DNA of 64,000 nucleotides from Anastrepha obliqua (GCF_027943255.1 NC_072895.1:86492001-86556000), one strand, 5' to 3'; positions 32,516 to 45,237 are shown, numbered from the stretch's first letter. Translations and numbers: made by a program. The notes: generated by a model from the sequence alone, not told the origin.

Positions 32516-33645
32516 GATGATCTCTATGCCTCGGAAATCAATATAAGACTGGCCCTGAAGACGGTGCTAGGCATTCCCAAGCAGCCTTTGGACTTAGTAT
32601 AACTGCCCCCGTTGATTTGATGGTCGTCTTGCTACCCGAGAAGATATTTATCGTAGTTTTTATTATGACGTCTGTGTTAAGGCTCCTTTATGGCTAAGAC
32701 TTCTGCTTGATAGACGCTACAGTAGTCCGTTTGTTGATGTAATTTTTAAACAATTTTTTTGTATACCTATACTCTGTAATTTGAGGTGGTATTTTGTTTT
32801 TAAAATATTTTTAAAAAATAATTTTATTCATAAAAATTCAATTTTTGTAGGTAGCTTAATATTTTTGGGTAATATTTTGGCATCGGTCTTAAAATATTTG
32901 ATAAATAATAATTATTATAATTTATATGATAATTAAAGTGCAAAACCAGCAACTTCATTGGTGAGACATCCTAACATACATTCATATAAATATAAGTATG
33001 TAATATATAAACTTATTTTTTAGGTCTTAAGTGTGTGTGTGTTATTTGTGTACATGTCTATGTTCGCCTTATATCTTTGTATTATTTTTACAACTATTTA
33101 TGTCTATGTCCTTTGTTAAGGGCGTTTGATTTTTCTATTGTTACTTTAATGTTGTGGTTTCTTTCTAAATTCAATTCCAATCTTTCGCTTATGCTTCCAC
33201 CACTTTTGCTTTATAAGAGTGGTACTATGGACATGTAAATGCTTACATACATAGGTATACAGTTATATTTGTTTGAAAGTAGGTATATTATTTTCTAACA
33301 TTTCTCCCAACTACTTAGATTTTTACGATTTTCCAAGCCTTTGGAGTATAACTAAAGTCTTATTGAGTTTTGTTGTTGTTACACAGATATGCCTTTATGC
33401 TATTGTGCTTATACTTGTATAATATACACTCATGATTACAAACGTACCGTTAGCGCCTAAACTCTACATCTGTTTTCATGTATCCCATTTCAAACGATTA
33501 CAAGAGCCACTTGCATTGGAATTCGAGTATGTTTGAGAGTGCCCAATAGGACGCAATTATTGCCTAGATAGCATGTACTTTACATATACAGGGTGGTCCA
33601 CAATTGTGAATGCTGGTTATGATGCTGATACTCTAATAGCGAATT
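32516..33645. other. No gene seen
   Basis: AT-rich with GTGTGTGTG and TATGTATG-like runs; no supported gene. Confidence 0.45.
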
Positions 33646-33647
33646 AT

Positions 33648-34700
33648 TAGGTTGGGGAATAAGTTCGTAGCGTTTTTACCGAAGACTTTTATTTAAGCAA
33701 AAACAATAAATATCTCAATAAGTAAATCAATTACATATTCCCAGTTGCTGTTTACAACCTCTTCCCACCTCTCGACCAATTTGTTGGTGCCGTTCCGCCA
33801 AAAATCACCTGACCTGGTGTCAAAGAATTGGTTGAGCCAGTTGTTAAGGACCTCTTTGTTATCGAAGGTAACGCCCTTCATATGGTTTGACAGGGAGCGG
33901 AAAAGCTGGTAATCGGTTGGTGCAAGTTCCTGAGAAAACGGCGGATGCTGAAGGACCTATTCGAGCTCTTGGAATGCGGCTTTAACGACTTGTGCAACAT
34001 GGGGCCTGGTGTTGTCGTGAAGGAGTATGGTTTGACCATGTCGATCAGGTCTTTTCAGCCGAACAGCCTCATTCACGCGGTGTAGCTGGGCAATGTAGAG
34101 CTCTTTGTTGACCGTGACATTCTTTTTGAGAATTTCCAGTGCACCATGCCCTCCCAATCCCACCAAACACATATCATGATCTTCTTTGGATGAAGATCCA
34201 GCTTGACTCTCGGCTTTGGCGTATCTCCTGAAGCCACTCACTCCTTTCTTTGCTTCATATTGATGTATAGGCACCATTTCTCATCTTCCGTCACGATTCG
34301 GTACAAAAAGCGTTGTTTATAGCCGCGTGTTGCTCGATGGCGGGCGAGATGCTGAGAAGCAACTTTCTTTGTTTTTTTCGTTGAGCTCGTGAGACTCCCA
34401 GGCTCCCAATTTTTTGGTAAATCCCATTGAATGAAGGTGATTGAGAATGATCATTTTATGATCGCAGTTCATTTTTTCCGCCAACTCACGACTGATTTGG
34501 TGACCGATCGTCTTGAAAAGCCTTCCGCTGCGGGACGTGTCACCGACGTCAAAGTCACCATTTTTGAACTTTGCAAACCATGTCCGTGCTAGGACTCGCC
34601 TATGACACCTTCTCCATACACGTCGCAAATGTCCCAGGCTTTGACCACGATGAAATGCGAAGAAGAGCAGGTGCCGAAAATGTTGATTTTTCTAAATGAC
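33648..34700 (-). mobile_element. Mariner element remnant with one terminal repeat
   Basis: The 3' end (33648) carries TTAGGTTGGGGAATAAGTTC next to TA. Minus-strand frames give TWFAKFKNGDFDVGDTSRSG, MCLVGLGGHGALEILKKNV, then TILLHDNTRPHVAQVVKAAF (second catalytic Asp region), SLSNHMKGVTFDNKEVLNNW and ERWEEVVNSNWEYVID. Frameshifts are present and no matching 5' terminal repeat was found. Confidence 0.85.
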
Positions 34701-35159
34701 CTGCTTAAGCGCTACGTCACGGGTGTTGCCTACATAGGTGACTAAGCTGACTATGAAGGGAACTGATTTTAAATCAGTCAAATCTACGATCGGCTTAGCC
34801 TCAAGCTCTGGCCCTGAATAAACGAAACCAGAACTAGACCCCTCACAAATCTCGACCGACCTTCCATTCGTGTAGTAGTTTGGCATCATCTACGGGTACT
34901 GCTTAATGGGAAAACATAGGAAAGGTATCTTTACCTCTTCGGATGTCTGGCAGAATTCGCAGGCATCCACAATATTTCATCGTGCATTAGAGAGACAAAG
35001 TGGTTTCACCACATGGGGAATCAGAGGTGGAAGCTTGAGGCAACGCAAGAGGTATCATGAAGAGTGGCAAAAATCATAATCTAAGCTGTTTTAGTCAAAT
35101 AGTGCGTTCATTAAAAAGCGAAATATGGCTGCTGGAAGTATGCAACTGTGTACAGAACA
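34701..35159. other. No gene recognised
   Basis: Possible 5' extension of the mariner (minus frame 34889-34692), not confirmed. Confidence 0.35.
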
Positions 35160-35560
35160 ATCGACATGTCATCGATCTCAACAACTCAAAATTTCCTCAT
35201 CAATTTGACGCGCAAAGTGTTTGGGTTATTCGCAGTAGATAATAGAACATCCTCGCCATGGTCCTTTGCCATAGTTGAGGTCGGCCCCTCCGTATGCAAT
35301 CTCGGTACTCGGCCCTGTGCCCATACCAGCGCAAGCGATTTTCTCTCAATTTCTGAGCTAATGGAGCCAAAGACAGTTACTTCTGATGTGCCTATTGCTT
35401 ATCTTATTTAATTGTGTTACTCCCGACGCCCAACGCAGCATTCTCATCTCCGTCACATCTACTCCTGTTTAGCAAAAAGCGACCAGCATTCTGAGACATA
35501 TGCCATTGCAGGTCTAATCACAGCTTTATACATTTTGTCTAATAGATCCAATTAACTCAG
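35160..35560 (-). mobile_element. RTE-like non-LTR fragment (RT thumb to C-terminus)
   Basis: Minus-strand broken frames give KMYKAVIRPAMAYVSECW, then EMRMLRWASGVTQLNKI, and an IAEIERKSLALVWAQG region. Many frameshifts. Confidence 0.6.
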
Positions 35561-36140
35561 TAATTGAAGAAGAACGTTTTACCTTCTCGTTACCGCTTTC
35601 CAGTTTGGTGATTAGATCAGCTTTAATTTGATTTTGAGTTTGGACGAAAAATCAACTTTGCTGACGAGGCGAGTTTTCATTTCGTCTGCATTCCAAACCC
35701 GCATAAGATCATCCTGAAGTCCGTTCATCTGCAAACGTTGTTAGTCTGATGCGAATTTCGGAATGTTGGTATCACTGAGCTGTAATTTTTAAACTCTGTG
35801 CATTTAGTCACTAATTTTAGAACTTTTTGTAGTCTGACATTAAAGCGGTGGGCTCTGACGATCTTAGGTTTCACTGGCATAGTGCGCCGTGTTGCACAAC
35901 CTACCAAGCAAGAGATATTTCGAGCATTCTGTTCGGTAATATTATTGAAAGCTGTCTCAGTGGTGCAAATTTTCTAGCTACGCGTTGTGAATGGAACTCG
36001 TCGAATTTTATTTTTCTCCGGTACTCTGCAAAATCGATGTTTTGCGAATAATTCAGAAGCAATTCACGAGCTTTATGAGAATTTAGTTTGCGCCATTCGT
36101 GAGATAGGGTCAATAAGTGTCTAGGAAAAAGAGAATCGCA
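35561..36140. other. No gene; a coding-like minus frame
   Basis: The minus-strand frame 36113-35901 (70 aa, WRKLNSHKARELLLNYSQNI ...) has protein-like composition but was not recognised and has no supported start or splice context. Confidence 0.35.
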
Positions 36141-36144
36141 GCCA

Positions 36145-36600
36145 GTTGAGGTAGGTAGGTAGGTAGGTAAGATGGCAAGAGTACCCCAGGTACATTACAA
36201 GTAGCACTTACGTGCCGTTTTGATACCATAATATGGACCACTACCTGTGAAAGGATTAAGGGAGGAGATAAAACCGTCTACAGCCATCCAGTGCTGTTGA
36301 TGTAGCGGAGAAGAGAAAAGGGATCTAGGCTGGAGAATTTCATCAAGTCATCTCCAAAGGGGACGCTGAGGAATCTCAAGCGCCTAGCCGCCAGAGCCGG
36401 ACATTTGCAGAGAAAGTGTTCCACAGTCTCTTTCTCTGCAGGATCCTCACAGCTTCTGCATTGGAGATTGTACGGAATTCCAAGCTTCTCCGCATGAGTG
36501 CCGATCACCCAGTGGCCAGTGATCACGGCAATGAGTTTGGAAATTGAATGTTCGTTCTGTTCTGTTTATATCGTATTGAGGCCATAGTGCTTTTGAAATG
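36145..36600 (-). mobile_element. Non-LTR 3' end with (CTAC)n tail
   Basis: Minus strand: ITGHWVIGTHAEKLGIPYNL, QCRSCEDPAEKETVEHFLCK and CPALAARRLRFL (36526-36278), ending SLLRYINSTGWL. This is followed by a tail of TACCTACCTACCTACCTAC at 36149-36169. It is the cysteine-rich C-terminus of a Jockey-type polymerase. Confidence 0.8.
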
Positions 36601-37480
36601 GCACACGATGAGACAGACCTCAGACAGACAGACCAGTTGAGGCAGACAAATTAATTAAATTCATATAACTCAAATAAAGGAAATGTTTACTTTTCTTAAA
36701 ATAATTTTCTTTCATTTTATTATATTTGCAAAAAAAAAGTATACATATGGGGACAACCCTGTATTTGCATGTGTTCACGTGTATGCCGTGGTATCAATGA
36801 CTGTGCGCGTGTTTGTATGATTTTGTGCATCCATGACTGTTTGGTATCGGTTTGTTGTGCTCTTTGGCCCATCGACTTTATTACTATTGCTATTACCTTC
36901 ATTAAAGTTGATGATGTTCCTGTGTAGGGTGCCGGTGGCGTATGAATATCTTTTTCATATCCACTTATACACTCTGTATTGTTTGCGTGTACGATTTCAT
37001 AGCTCCATATGTGTGAGTGTTTATTTATTGGGATAAGTGTCCTTGCTCTTGTGAGCGTTTGCAAAGGTTGCTGTCAAATATCTCACAATACTGACACAAA
37101 TGAGTACTTTTTATGTATGTGCGTGTGTGTGTGTTGGGGATGCCAGTCCTGGTATGTCGGAATATTTTATGCAACGAAAGTTCATGGAATAGATGATATG
37201 AGTTCAGGGGTTTTTGTAATTTTATTTATTTATTTTTTTACGCGTTGGAAGGATTTGGAATAAAATATTAATAAGATGAAGTGTATATTAATTCCTTTTT
37301 GACGTGTATACTCGTATATTCTTGCAAGCTTTATTCGAAAAGGAAGCTTTCTGGGTGCGGACTTACCTATGTGCAATAAAACGTTTAGAATAGTCAACTT
37401 TAAATGCTTTGATATTCGAGCAAACACATACATTACAGTACATTAGATCAAAAGTTTCCGATTATTTAGAACCCTAGTAT
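36601..37480. other. No gene seen
   Basis: AT- and GT-rich with TGTGTGCGTGTG-like runs near 37115. No supported frame. Confidence 0.45.
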
Positions 37481-38350
37481 GAGGGTAGCCTTTTATATTT
37501 TGCGCCTAGTAATGAAAACCTAGCTAATAATGGAAATGGCTTTATTATTTTTCAAAATATTCCGCTTGAAGTTATAAAAACCCTTGAAAGATTTGAATGG
37601 GATAACTGTAAGCATCTTAGCCGAGGATGGGTGCCTACCTTCATCCATGGCTCAAGGCTTAATAAAAGGGTTGGCAGCAAATTTCACTCAGAAGTGCTGC
37701 AGCCAAACTTAAGTTGATGGCTATCCGACCACTGAAGTGGCTTCAAATTGAACTAATAACTATAAAAGAAGCTGCGTTGTGTGGTTCAGGGGTTCGTCTG
37801 CCAATAACTAAAACCTAGGAAAATAATAATAAGAATGGATTTATTGTTTTTCAAAGCATTCTCCGTGAAGTCCACCCACTCCTAGATTCGCTTGAATCAA
37901 TTTTCAAAGCACTTTTGCCACTCAGAAGTGGAAACCTCCAGTTCGCGCTGTTTAAAGACTTGAGCAGCTTCTTCAGGCGTTGAGAAACGTTGACCACGCA
38001 TATTATTTTTGTAATCAATAGGCGCCAAATAGGCCTGTAATTCGTTATTTTGAGTGCTCAAAAAATATTTTGTATGAGACAATACGTGGGACCTCGCATT
38101 GCCTTGATGAAGAATAATTCGGGTCTTCCTTAATTTTGCGGAAACTTCTGGCAAAGAAATGGTTGTGTACCACTCAGAATTGACTGTTTTAAGTTTCTCT
38201 TGTGTGTACGACATGACCAGATTTTATGAAAAAACGGGCGAACATTTGCTTTGAGTTGCCCTCATAGTGTCTCCAATCAAAAAAGAAAAACAAAATACAA
38301 AATTTTTTGCCTTCATAAATATAATTTCTTGTTGGATATGTTCTGCTTAA
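37481..38350 (-). mobile_element. Mariner remnant (family of 59575-60320) with duplicated end
   Basis: Minus-strand frames give TVNSEWYTTISLPEVSAKLR, RIILHQGNARSHVLSHTKYF (second catalytic Asp replaced by Gly in this reading) and RGQRFSTPEEAAQVFKQREL. The 3' end word (GGAAATGGCTTTATTATTTTTC) occurs at 37535 and again, diverged, at 37832, so the tail appears duplicated. Confidence 0.8.
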
Positions 38351-38559
38351 AAAAATACTAAGTTGTTGAACTTTTATTGAATTTAAAAAATTATGCACCG
38401 GCACAAATCCCGGTACATCGGGTTTAAATTTAAAATTGCGAAATCAATCAATTGCGGGATCAAAATTACTTTTAATATGGGCATTCCTAATGCTAATATA
38501 TGCATTCAATCATACCTTTGTAGGCATGCCCGCATAAACCCTTTTGGAAATTTTACTAG

Positions 38560-38796
38560 TTGCGAAGTGCGCAGTGCGTCTCTGGTCACTTTGAAGCCAT
38601 GGCTAATTCTGAATAAGAGTGAAACAGTTTTTTCTAATAGAGGTCACCCCTCGGCAGGCACTGGCAAACCTCCGAATGCATTTAAAAAACTCCTCATAAA
38701 AAATATTTGCTGTTCAAAGTCGGCTTAAAACAAGACGCACGCCACGAATAGGAGGAGGAGCTCGGCCAAAAATCAAAAAAAGGGCGCAAATTATAT
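38560..38796 (+). mobile_element. Degraded SINE copy
   Basis: Body and tail of the tRNA-derived SINE (TTTTTTCTAATAGAGGTCAC, CTCGGCAGGCACTGGCAAAC, GGAGGAGGAGCTCGGCC). The head is diverged. Confidence 0.78.
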
Positions 38797-39824
38797 AGGT
38801 ATATAAGCCAAGTAGAAGAGAGCCGTCTAAATTCTTTAAACAAAGAGTAGCAGCAGCAGCAAAACAGTCGATAATGGACATAAGAGCTTACTTTGGGGCG
38901 TTAGAGAGTATGAAAATAACGGGACCCGACTCTTTGGGGTGGGTATATAAAACGAGCATACAAATGAAGTTTTTTCACAAGTCGGGTAATTGCTTAAACT
39001 ACCCCTGAACAAAATATTTTGCTTAAGGGTATTTAGTACTGAATGGATCGCTTACTTGCTCGTGATGGGCGGTTAGTTCGAGTTAATTTATGTGAAGTGG
39101 TGGCCGCTGAAGCTAAGTGGGTTTGTAGATGAATACTCTTCGCTGAGTATCGGACTCCAGCTGTACATGAAACAACTAGTATTTCCACTTTTTTTTTCAA
39201 ATAGTGGACGCATGCCGGTATTTTAGAAAAAACCATCTGCCGCTGGCTGGTGGCAGAAAAGTATATTTTTATATGTGGGACCGCTGAAATCTAAAATCAT
39301 TGAATCTTGGAAACCAACCAACCAACAGATTATTTCTGATATATGACTGCAGCTACTTGAAAAAGTCTTCTGAAAGTTTGATTTTCTCATCAATAAGGAA
39401 ACTCAATGCCATTCCAGTAAATTTAGGTTCCAAATCTATGGCTATAAAACAAATATTCTTTGCAGAACTGGTTCAAGACTATTTGTTACTTTAGTCCAAG
39501 TTTTCTCTACAGGGAATTTACGAGCATTTCCATGCATGTATTTCGAATACTTATGTGTGCGATTGTTCGACTGTATATTGGCTTGCTTTCCACAACTCAA
39601 ATTTATTCTTTTGGGAAAAATTAACTTGAGTAGCTTTGTGCATTTCCATTTCTATTTGTTTTACTTGTAGTCTTTAAACCCAAATTGCCCTTTTGCCCCA
39701 TTGCCTTTCTCTGCATTGGGATGTGGATAAAAATTATATCAATGTGGGAAATTTTGGCTGTTTAAAAAAAACTGTATGCTACTGTTACTATTTTGCTCAA
39801 AAAAATTAAAAGGAAGTGGCTGTC
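38797..39824. other. No gene recognised
   Basis: 38840-39240 is less AT-rich than its surroundings and may be an old element. No motif was read. Confidence 0.4.
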
Positions 39825-40110
39825 TTCTTCTTCTTTATTGGTGCTTAAGCGATTTCGACCGAGTTTAACAAAGTACGCCGGTCGTTTCTTTCTCTTGCTA
39901 ACAGGCGCCGGTCGGAAACACCAAGTGAGACCAACACAAGCCAAGTCCTTCTCCATCTGATCTTTCCAACGCAGAGGAGGACTTCCTCTTCTTCGGCTAC
40001 CAACAGTTGGTACCACATCGAATACTTTCAGAGCCGGAGCATTTGTATACATTCGGACGCCATGACCCAGCCAACGAAGCCGCTGGCTATCATGATTTGG
40101 AAAGATTGGT
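39825..40110 (-). mobile_element. RTE/R4-like non-LTR 3' end
   Basis: Minus strand: VFDVVPTVGSRRRGSPPLRW, then KDQMEKDLACVG; the same C-terminal family as 56560-56920. Truncated. Confidence 0.75.
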
Positions 40111-40999
40111 TTTCCTACAAAACTTAAACGCCTGCCTAAAATAATTTCAAGATACCCTACGGGTTGACCAAGATTTCAACAGGCGATGCTGCAAGTACTT
40201 GGAGAACTCGGGTAGGGAGTAGGAAGTTTTCTAGAACTTTGACTTATGGGTGACGGAAACTATGAGCGTAGGCATATAGTACTATTGTCGTTATTTTCTT
40301 GCCGACACATTCAAGGTAACCAAATAACTGATATTTCAGAGGCAGAAGGTTTCTTGTGTATCTGAGCTTTACAAGTTCCGAAGCTATTTCTGCTGGAAAA
40401 GTTTAAAAAATAGTATGCTACAGCTAACGGTTCGTCAGACGTCATAAAAATGAATGAAATGGATTAACTGTATACATATACATCTTTTCAGCAAAATAAA
40501 TAAAGGCAAAAAAAGTTCTAGAAAATATCGGGCTAAGAAGTGCGATGTTAAAAGAGCAGTTGAATGAGACAGCAAAATAGCGACCTAACTCCCCGGTGGA
40601 AATAAACAGATATAATGACTTTTTTATTTAGTTAAAGCTTTTGTTTCCATACATATATATACATATATATTTTTTTACAATAATCAAGAATTTTGTAAGT
40701 AATAACTATTGGAGCAAATATGTTATAGTCCACCTTTCTGAATCTCAACTATATTTCAATTTGTCAGTAGCTCGCGAGAAAATCGAACATAGCTAGACAA
40801 TTACACACGACATAATTATGTGTGTACACATGGACACATACATGCATGGACACACAACCCCCACCCTATAGTCCCACTGCCTACTGGAAACATTGTTGCT
40901 GTACTGAACGAAGCTCGAAGCGCAGAAGACCTATGTAAGTACCTATCAGATCGCCGCACTATTAACAGCGCTTAGCAGCATTACTTACATAGCGGTGCG
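40111..40999. other. No gene seen
   Basis: AT-rich. A weak hairpin with 11-bp arms (CTATGTAAGTA) spans 40931-40992. Confidence 0.45.
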
Positions 41000-41680
41000 A
41001 CATACGACGATGCTCTCCGCATTCGGAAAAATACCATTCAAGCGAAGCAATGGCTTGAAAAATGTTTTGGGGACCCTGCTCCATCAGAAACAATAATAAA
41101 AGGATGGTTTGCTGACTTCAAAATTGGTCGTAGATACACCGATGATGCACAACGCAGCGCAGGGGAAGTCCAAATGAGGCCGAAACATCCAAAAACAACA
41201 AAGTCCACAAAATTTTGGAAAGTAAAGTTGCTGTTCAGTTAGCTGACATCGCAAAGATATCAAAAAAAGTGTTGACTTTATATTGCACGAGCATTTGACT
41301 CTCAGAAAGCTCTGTTCAAAGCAGATGCCGTGATTGCTCACTGTTTTATTTCATGAAGACAACGCATCGTGTCACAAGTCAATCAAAACCATGGCAAAAC
41401 TACATGAATTGAACTTCGAATTGCTCTCATATCCATCGCATTTGCCAGTTTGGCTTCCAGCGACTACTGGCTATTCATAGACCTAAAAAAATGTTCGCCG
41501 GTAGGGAATTTTGCTCGAATGAAGAGGTTATCGCTTAAACTGAGGCCTACATTTTTTGCGGCTAAAGACAAATCGTTCTACAAAACTGGTATTGAAATGC
41601 TAGAGCGGCGCTGAAATGATTGTGTTATTCTTGATGGAAATTATGTGGATGAATTGAGCTAATTTTGAACAAAAAAAAAA
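41000..41680 (+). mobile_element. Mariner remnant
   Basis: Broken frames give IIKGWFADFKIGRRYTDDAQ, then VLFHEDNASCHKSIKTMAK in one frame (second catalytic Asp), YWLFIDLKKMFAGREFCSNE and the closing ILDGNYVDELS. The element is shortened in the middle and has several stops. Confidence 0.78.
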
Positions 41681-42107
41681 CGTGGTCTCTTTGTTGGACT
41701 TTTCAGCTCAGGTGTTGGGAGAGGCTAATTTATTTTAGCTTAAGATTTTTTATTCACAGTTAATTCCCTTTATTAGTAAGAATTCATTCAGCTTTTAACA
41801 CTTTTATATGTACTATTTCTAAATATTAATGTTTTGTTTAAAAATACGTTTTGTTTAAAAAATAATTTGCCTTCTTATGATATATTATTTTGTACTGTTG
41901 TACGTGCCTAAAAAAAACCAAAACTGTATTTGTCTCTATTAATGCAATTTAATTATGGTTATTATTAATGCACTTTAATTATGAAAGGCGTCCCCCGATT
42001 ATTGAACGGAGCCGGTGAAACACTGAACGTGAACGCTTTATGAGCAAGAATGATAGATACCAGGTTTGCTCGTATGGTGAACAAAATTGAGGGGAACTTT
42101 GGATTCT

Positions 42108-42171
42108 ACGTCATTCATTTTGTATTTCACAAAATTTAGTTTAGCTGAGTGAAACACAAAATGAATGACGT
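42108..42171. repeat. Hairpin with ~24-bp arms
   Basis: ACGTCATTCATTTTGTATTT..CAC and GTGAAACACAAAATGAATGA..CGT are inverted, separated by an ~18-bp loop. Its origin is unknown. Confidence 0.82.
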
Positions 42172-42376
42172 CGGCATATCTGTCAAATTTGCTCAGAGCC
42201 TGATAACGGTCTGCTAGGTAGTAAACCTCTAAAAATCTTTTCACCATGCTTTATAAGTATCAGTTTGGCGTCGTATGTTTATAAAAAAAGTATGCAAAGA
42301 CCTCTGCTTTCGTCATATTCGCCGTAGCGAGTATTTCATAAGAGCGGCATAATGTTGTTGTTGTAGCAGTTCACGG

Positions 42377-42630
42377 GTATACTCTCTGATTATTTTAATT
42401 TATCGAAAAATCAGCCGATTATTCTAATTTATCAAAAAAATTAAAATTAAAAAAAATTAAAATTTTTCGGTTAGCAAAATTTTATCAAAAATTTTATCAA
42501 AAATTTAAACTTTTTGTTACTTTGCTATATGCAGTTCTCTGATTATTTTAATTTATCAAAATAATTTAAATTAAAAAAAAAATTATATATTAATTTTTCG
42601 GTTACTTTGCTATATGAATTTTATTAAACA
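42377..42630 (+). repeat. AT-rich tandem duplication (~157 bp)
   Basis: CTCTGATTATTTTAATTTATC occurs at 42380 and 42537, and both are followed by TTTTTCGGTTA and ACTTTGCTATATG. Two diverged units. Confidence 0.75.
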
Positions 42631-43328
42631 CGAAATATATTTATGCTAAAAATAAAAAAATAATAATTTTCAAAACGAAAATTCTACGAAAAACTTATTT
42701 AATGATAACTTTTTGATATAGCATAGTTACGGCACCAGGTGCGTTTTAGAGAATCTCCAAAATTATTTCATACTCGTATGTGTACCCATTTACACAGGGA
42801 AAGATTTTGTTCATGGGAGACAACATGAAAGGAGAATTTCCAGTGCCTTCCTTCCAGGTGTTTCTGTCTGTAAATCGGCACTGTGAAACGGTGATTGCTG
42901 TTAATTTAACATTTTCTGTTAGACTAGCAGAAGTGAGTTGACTTCGTTTTGAAATACCTTTGATACAACAATAATTGCTTGCTAATTTGGGCTTTTTCGA
43001 CAGTATGCGCCCAAAGACGGCGCGATGGCAACTAACAATAATTTGGGCATTTAATTTAATGTTTAATTATAGTTAAGCGCTAACTTTAGTTGTGACTCGG
43101 TGAAAATACATAAACTATCAACCTTGTTCTGAGCGACAGTTTACGACCTTCGATAAACAATAATTTCAAGTGAGTTTGCTCAACCTTTAACTATTTCATT
43201 GTAGTTAAGCATAGTAAACTGCTTTATATTTGCGGTGAAAATTGCCTACTAAGCTTAGTTTAAAAATTCAACACAGTGGAACTTTCACTGTAAAACCGGC
43301 ACTAAACAAATGACATAAATTGCAAGAA
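42631..43328. other. Downstream flank of ELOVL, no gene
   Basis: AT-rich. The phrase TTTACACAGGGAAAG .. GTAAATCGGCAC (42780-42890) has partial echoes at 52940 and 53890. Confidence 0.4.
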
Positions 43329-43334
43329 TTTATT
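43329..43334 (-). promoter_or_regulatory. Polyadenylation signal of ELOVL
   Basis: AATAAA on the minus strand, 17 bases after the stop codon at 43354-43352. Confidence 0.6.
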
Positions 43335-43351
43335 ATTACTTAATTGAATAT

Positions 43352-44373
43352 TTAATTACTCTTAACACTTGATTCACCACTTCTGCTCGCCTTCACTTTT
43401 TGATTCGTTCGCAAATATGTACGTCGATAGAAATTGCCAAAAAGCCAGATCATTATAATGGACTGACACACAGCGAACAACAGCAGTCCCTTCGGAAAGG
43501 CACACTTCGTCCGGAAGAACAGCGGATAGGAATGATGAATGAACACTAACACGAATTGCCCCAATTGCAATATCGTTATGTATTTCTTCCACCACAAGCC
43601 CATTTTCATGTTTGGCTGGAGGGCTGCCACTAAGTAATAAGTGTACATGAAGCCATGCACTGCACAATTCAAAGGGATGACACTGCAGTATTGACCCGCG
43701 GCGCCATAGTAGGTGCCCAGGTAGTAGACGAACAGGCTCATCATAATGTGGTGGTAGACGTGCAGGAACGATACCTGTTTGAAGCTCTTGCGCAGCACAA
43801 AGAAAACCGTTTCCACATAATCGATCAGCTTCAATATGTAGAAAGCGTATAGTCCATAAACGTTGATCTTTTGTAGGGCGGGCGAGTGTTCGAATTTCGA
43901 CAGGCAACCGAAATCGGGAACATCGGCGCGTTGTGCATAGAATATGCTTACAAACTAGGTGGAAGAAGATGAGAAAATATATTTTTTTATTATTGGTAAA
44001 TTTCCTAACACCTTGGAAGCCATGTTTCAACTCACTAAGTAACACAGCCAGCAGTTGGCGATTATTTGCAGAAAATTGTAAGTCAATATCAAATTTTTTA
44101 TGTTAAATGGCTTTCGATTTCGCATAAAGGCCGGACCGATGAGCAGCACAACAATGAGGTAGCACAGCGAAAGCGCGATAATGCTTACAGGTGACCCCAA
44201 GAAGGGCAATTGCGAAGCTATAGGATCTGCATAGAGCAATAAAACGGGATTATATTATTTCTTAATTCATGAAATTATATTAAATATTATTTTTTATTTT
44301 TGTTTATTTAAACACGTTTTATGCGCTCCAATTTACCGTATTCGTGAAAGATGTTTTGTAAAATCTGTGACAT
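43352..44373 (-). CDS. Very-long-chain fatty acid elongase (ELOVL family), three exons
   Basis: Exons 44373-44337, 44226-44036 and 43954-43352 (minus strand) join in phase through GT-AG introns of 110 and 81 bp, giving 276 residues, a normal ELOVL length. Exon 1 is only 37 bp (MSQILQNIFHEY plus one base); the split codon gives Asp of the conserved DP start. Family motifs appear in order: NRKPF near residue 48, KLIDYVET (118-125), the HVYHH histidine box (141-145) that binds the metal, NCAVHGFMYTYY (172-183), and TILQLGQ (203-209). Several hydrophobic stretches fit a multi-pass ER membrane protein. It condenses malonyl-CoA with acyl-CoA in the first step of fatty acid elongation. The C-terminus (SSVKSN) lacks a classic KKXX signal. 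Substrate and fly orthologue cannot be fixed from sequence alone. Confidence 0.93.
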
Positions 44374-44632
44374 TTCTTTACTGTTTTTTCTTAAACTGTC
44401 AAATAAGAAAGAAATATCTGAACTACTTCACACGACTGCTGCGAAACAAATAAAAATGTTAGCTTCAATTCAATTGCTGTTATATGGCGTATAATGTTGC
44501 AGTAAAAAATATTGTTTAATGAAATAGAAGTAAAATGTATGTACGTAAATCATTATTCAATAAGAGGAAAACAGAAGTGCAAAAAACATGCATATATATA
44601 TAATACTAGGGATGTTAGTCCCGGCCGCCGTA

Positions 44633-44848
44633 GCCGAATGGGTTGGTGCGTAATCACCATTCGGAATTGGGATAGATCGTAGGTTCGAGTCTCGGTGAAA
44701 CACCAAAATTAAAAAAAAGATTCTGCCATGAAAAAGCTCCTCCTAAAAAATATCTGCCGTTCGGAGTCTGTTTGAAACTGTTGGTCACAAATAGGAGAAG
44801 GAGCTCGACCAAGCATCCAAATAGGGTGTACGCGCCAATTATATATAA
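44633..44848 (+). mobile_element. tRNA-derived SINE with internal deletion
   Basis: The complete head (GGCCGCCGTAGCCGAATGGG) and B box (GGTTCGAGTC) are followed by a shortened body, ending GCGCCAATTATATATA. It lies about 260 bp upstream of the ELOVL start codon. Confidence 0.87.
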
Positions 44849-44949
44849 AAACGGTTTTTAATAAGAGGTGTTATTTTGATATTCAAAGAAAAATGCTATT
44901 TTTTAATATAAATGAACGGATGTTTATTTCCTTATAAAGAGGAACGCAT

Positions 44950-45232
44950 GCCGTTAATAGTGGAAAATAACATCAAGAAAATGACCATCACGACCACGCT
45001 TACAGGACAATAACCTTTTCATGAAATTTTCCATAACCGAATTGCAAAGTGACTGCCCTATGCCCTCGATAGTCTCACGAATTCCATCTTTGAGGTCTTG
45101 AATCGACCGTGGGCTGTTGGCGTAGACCTTCTCTTTCACGTGACCCCAAAGAAAAAAGTCACAAGGTGTTAAATCACAAGATCTCGATGGCCAATTGTGA
45201 TTACCTGTTCGAGAAATAACACGGACCGGTAT
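44950..45232 (-). mobile_element. Tc1/mariner (DDE_3) transposase C-terminal fragment
   Basis: Minus strand: WPSRSCDLTPCDFFLWGHVK, then EKVYANSPRSIQDLKDGIRE and GRDGHFLDVIFHY with a natural stop. Same type as 14447-15018 and 63835-64000. Confidence 0.85.
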
Positions 45233-45237
45233 GGTCT

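Noticed and set aside
43374..44045. 223-residue minus frame overlapping the elongase
   Set aside because: It runs in a different frame through the ELOVL intron and exon 3; the ELOVL frame carries all the family motifs.
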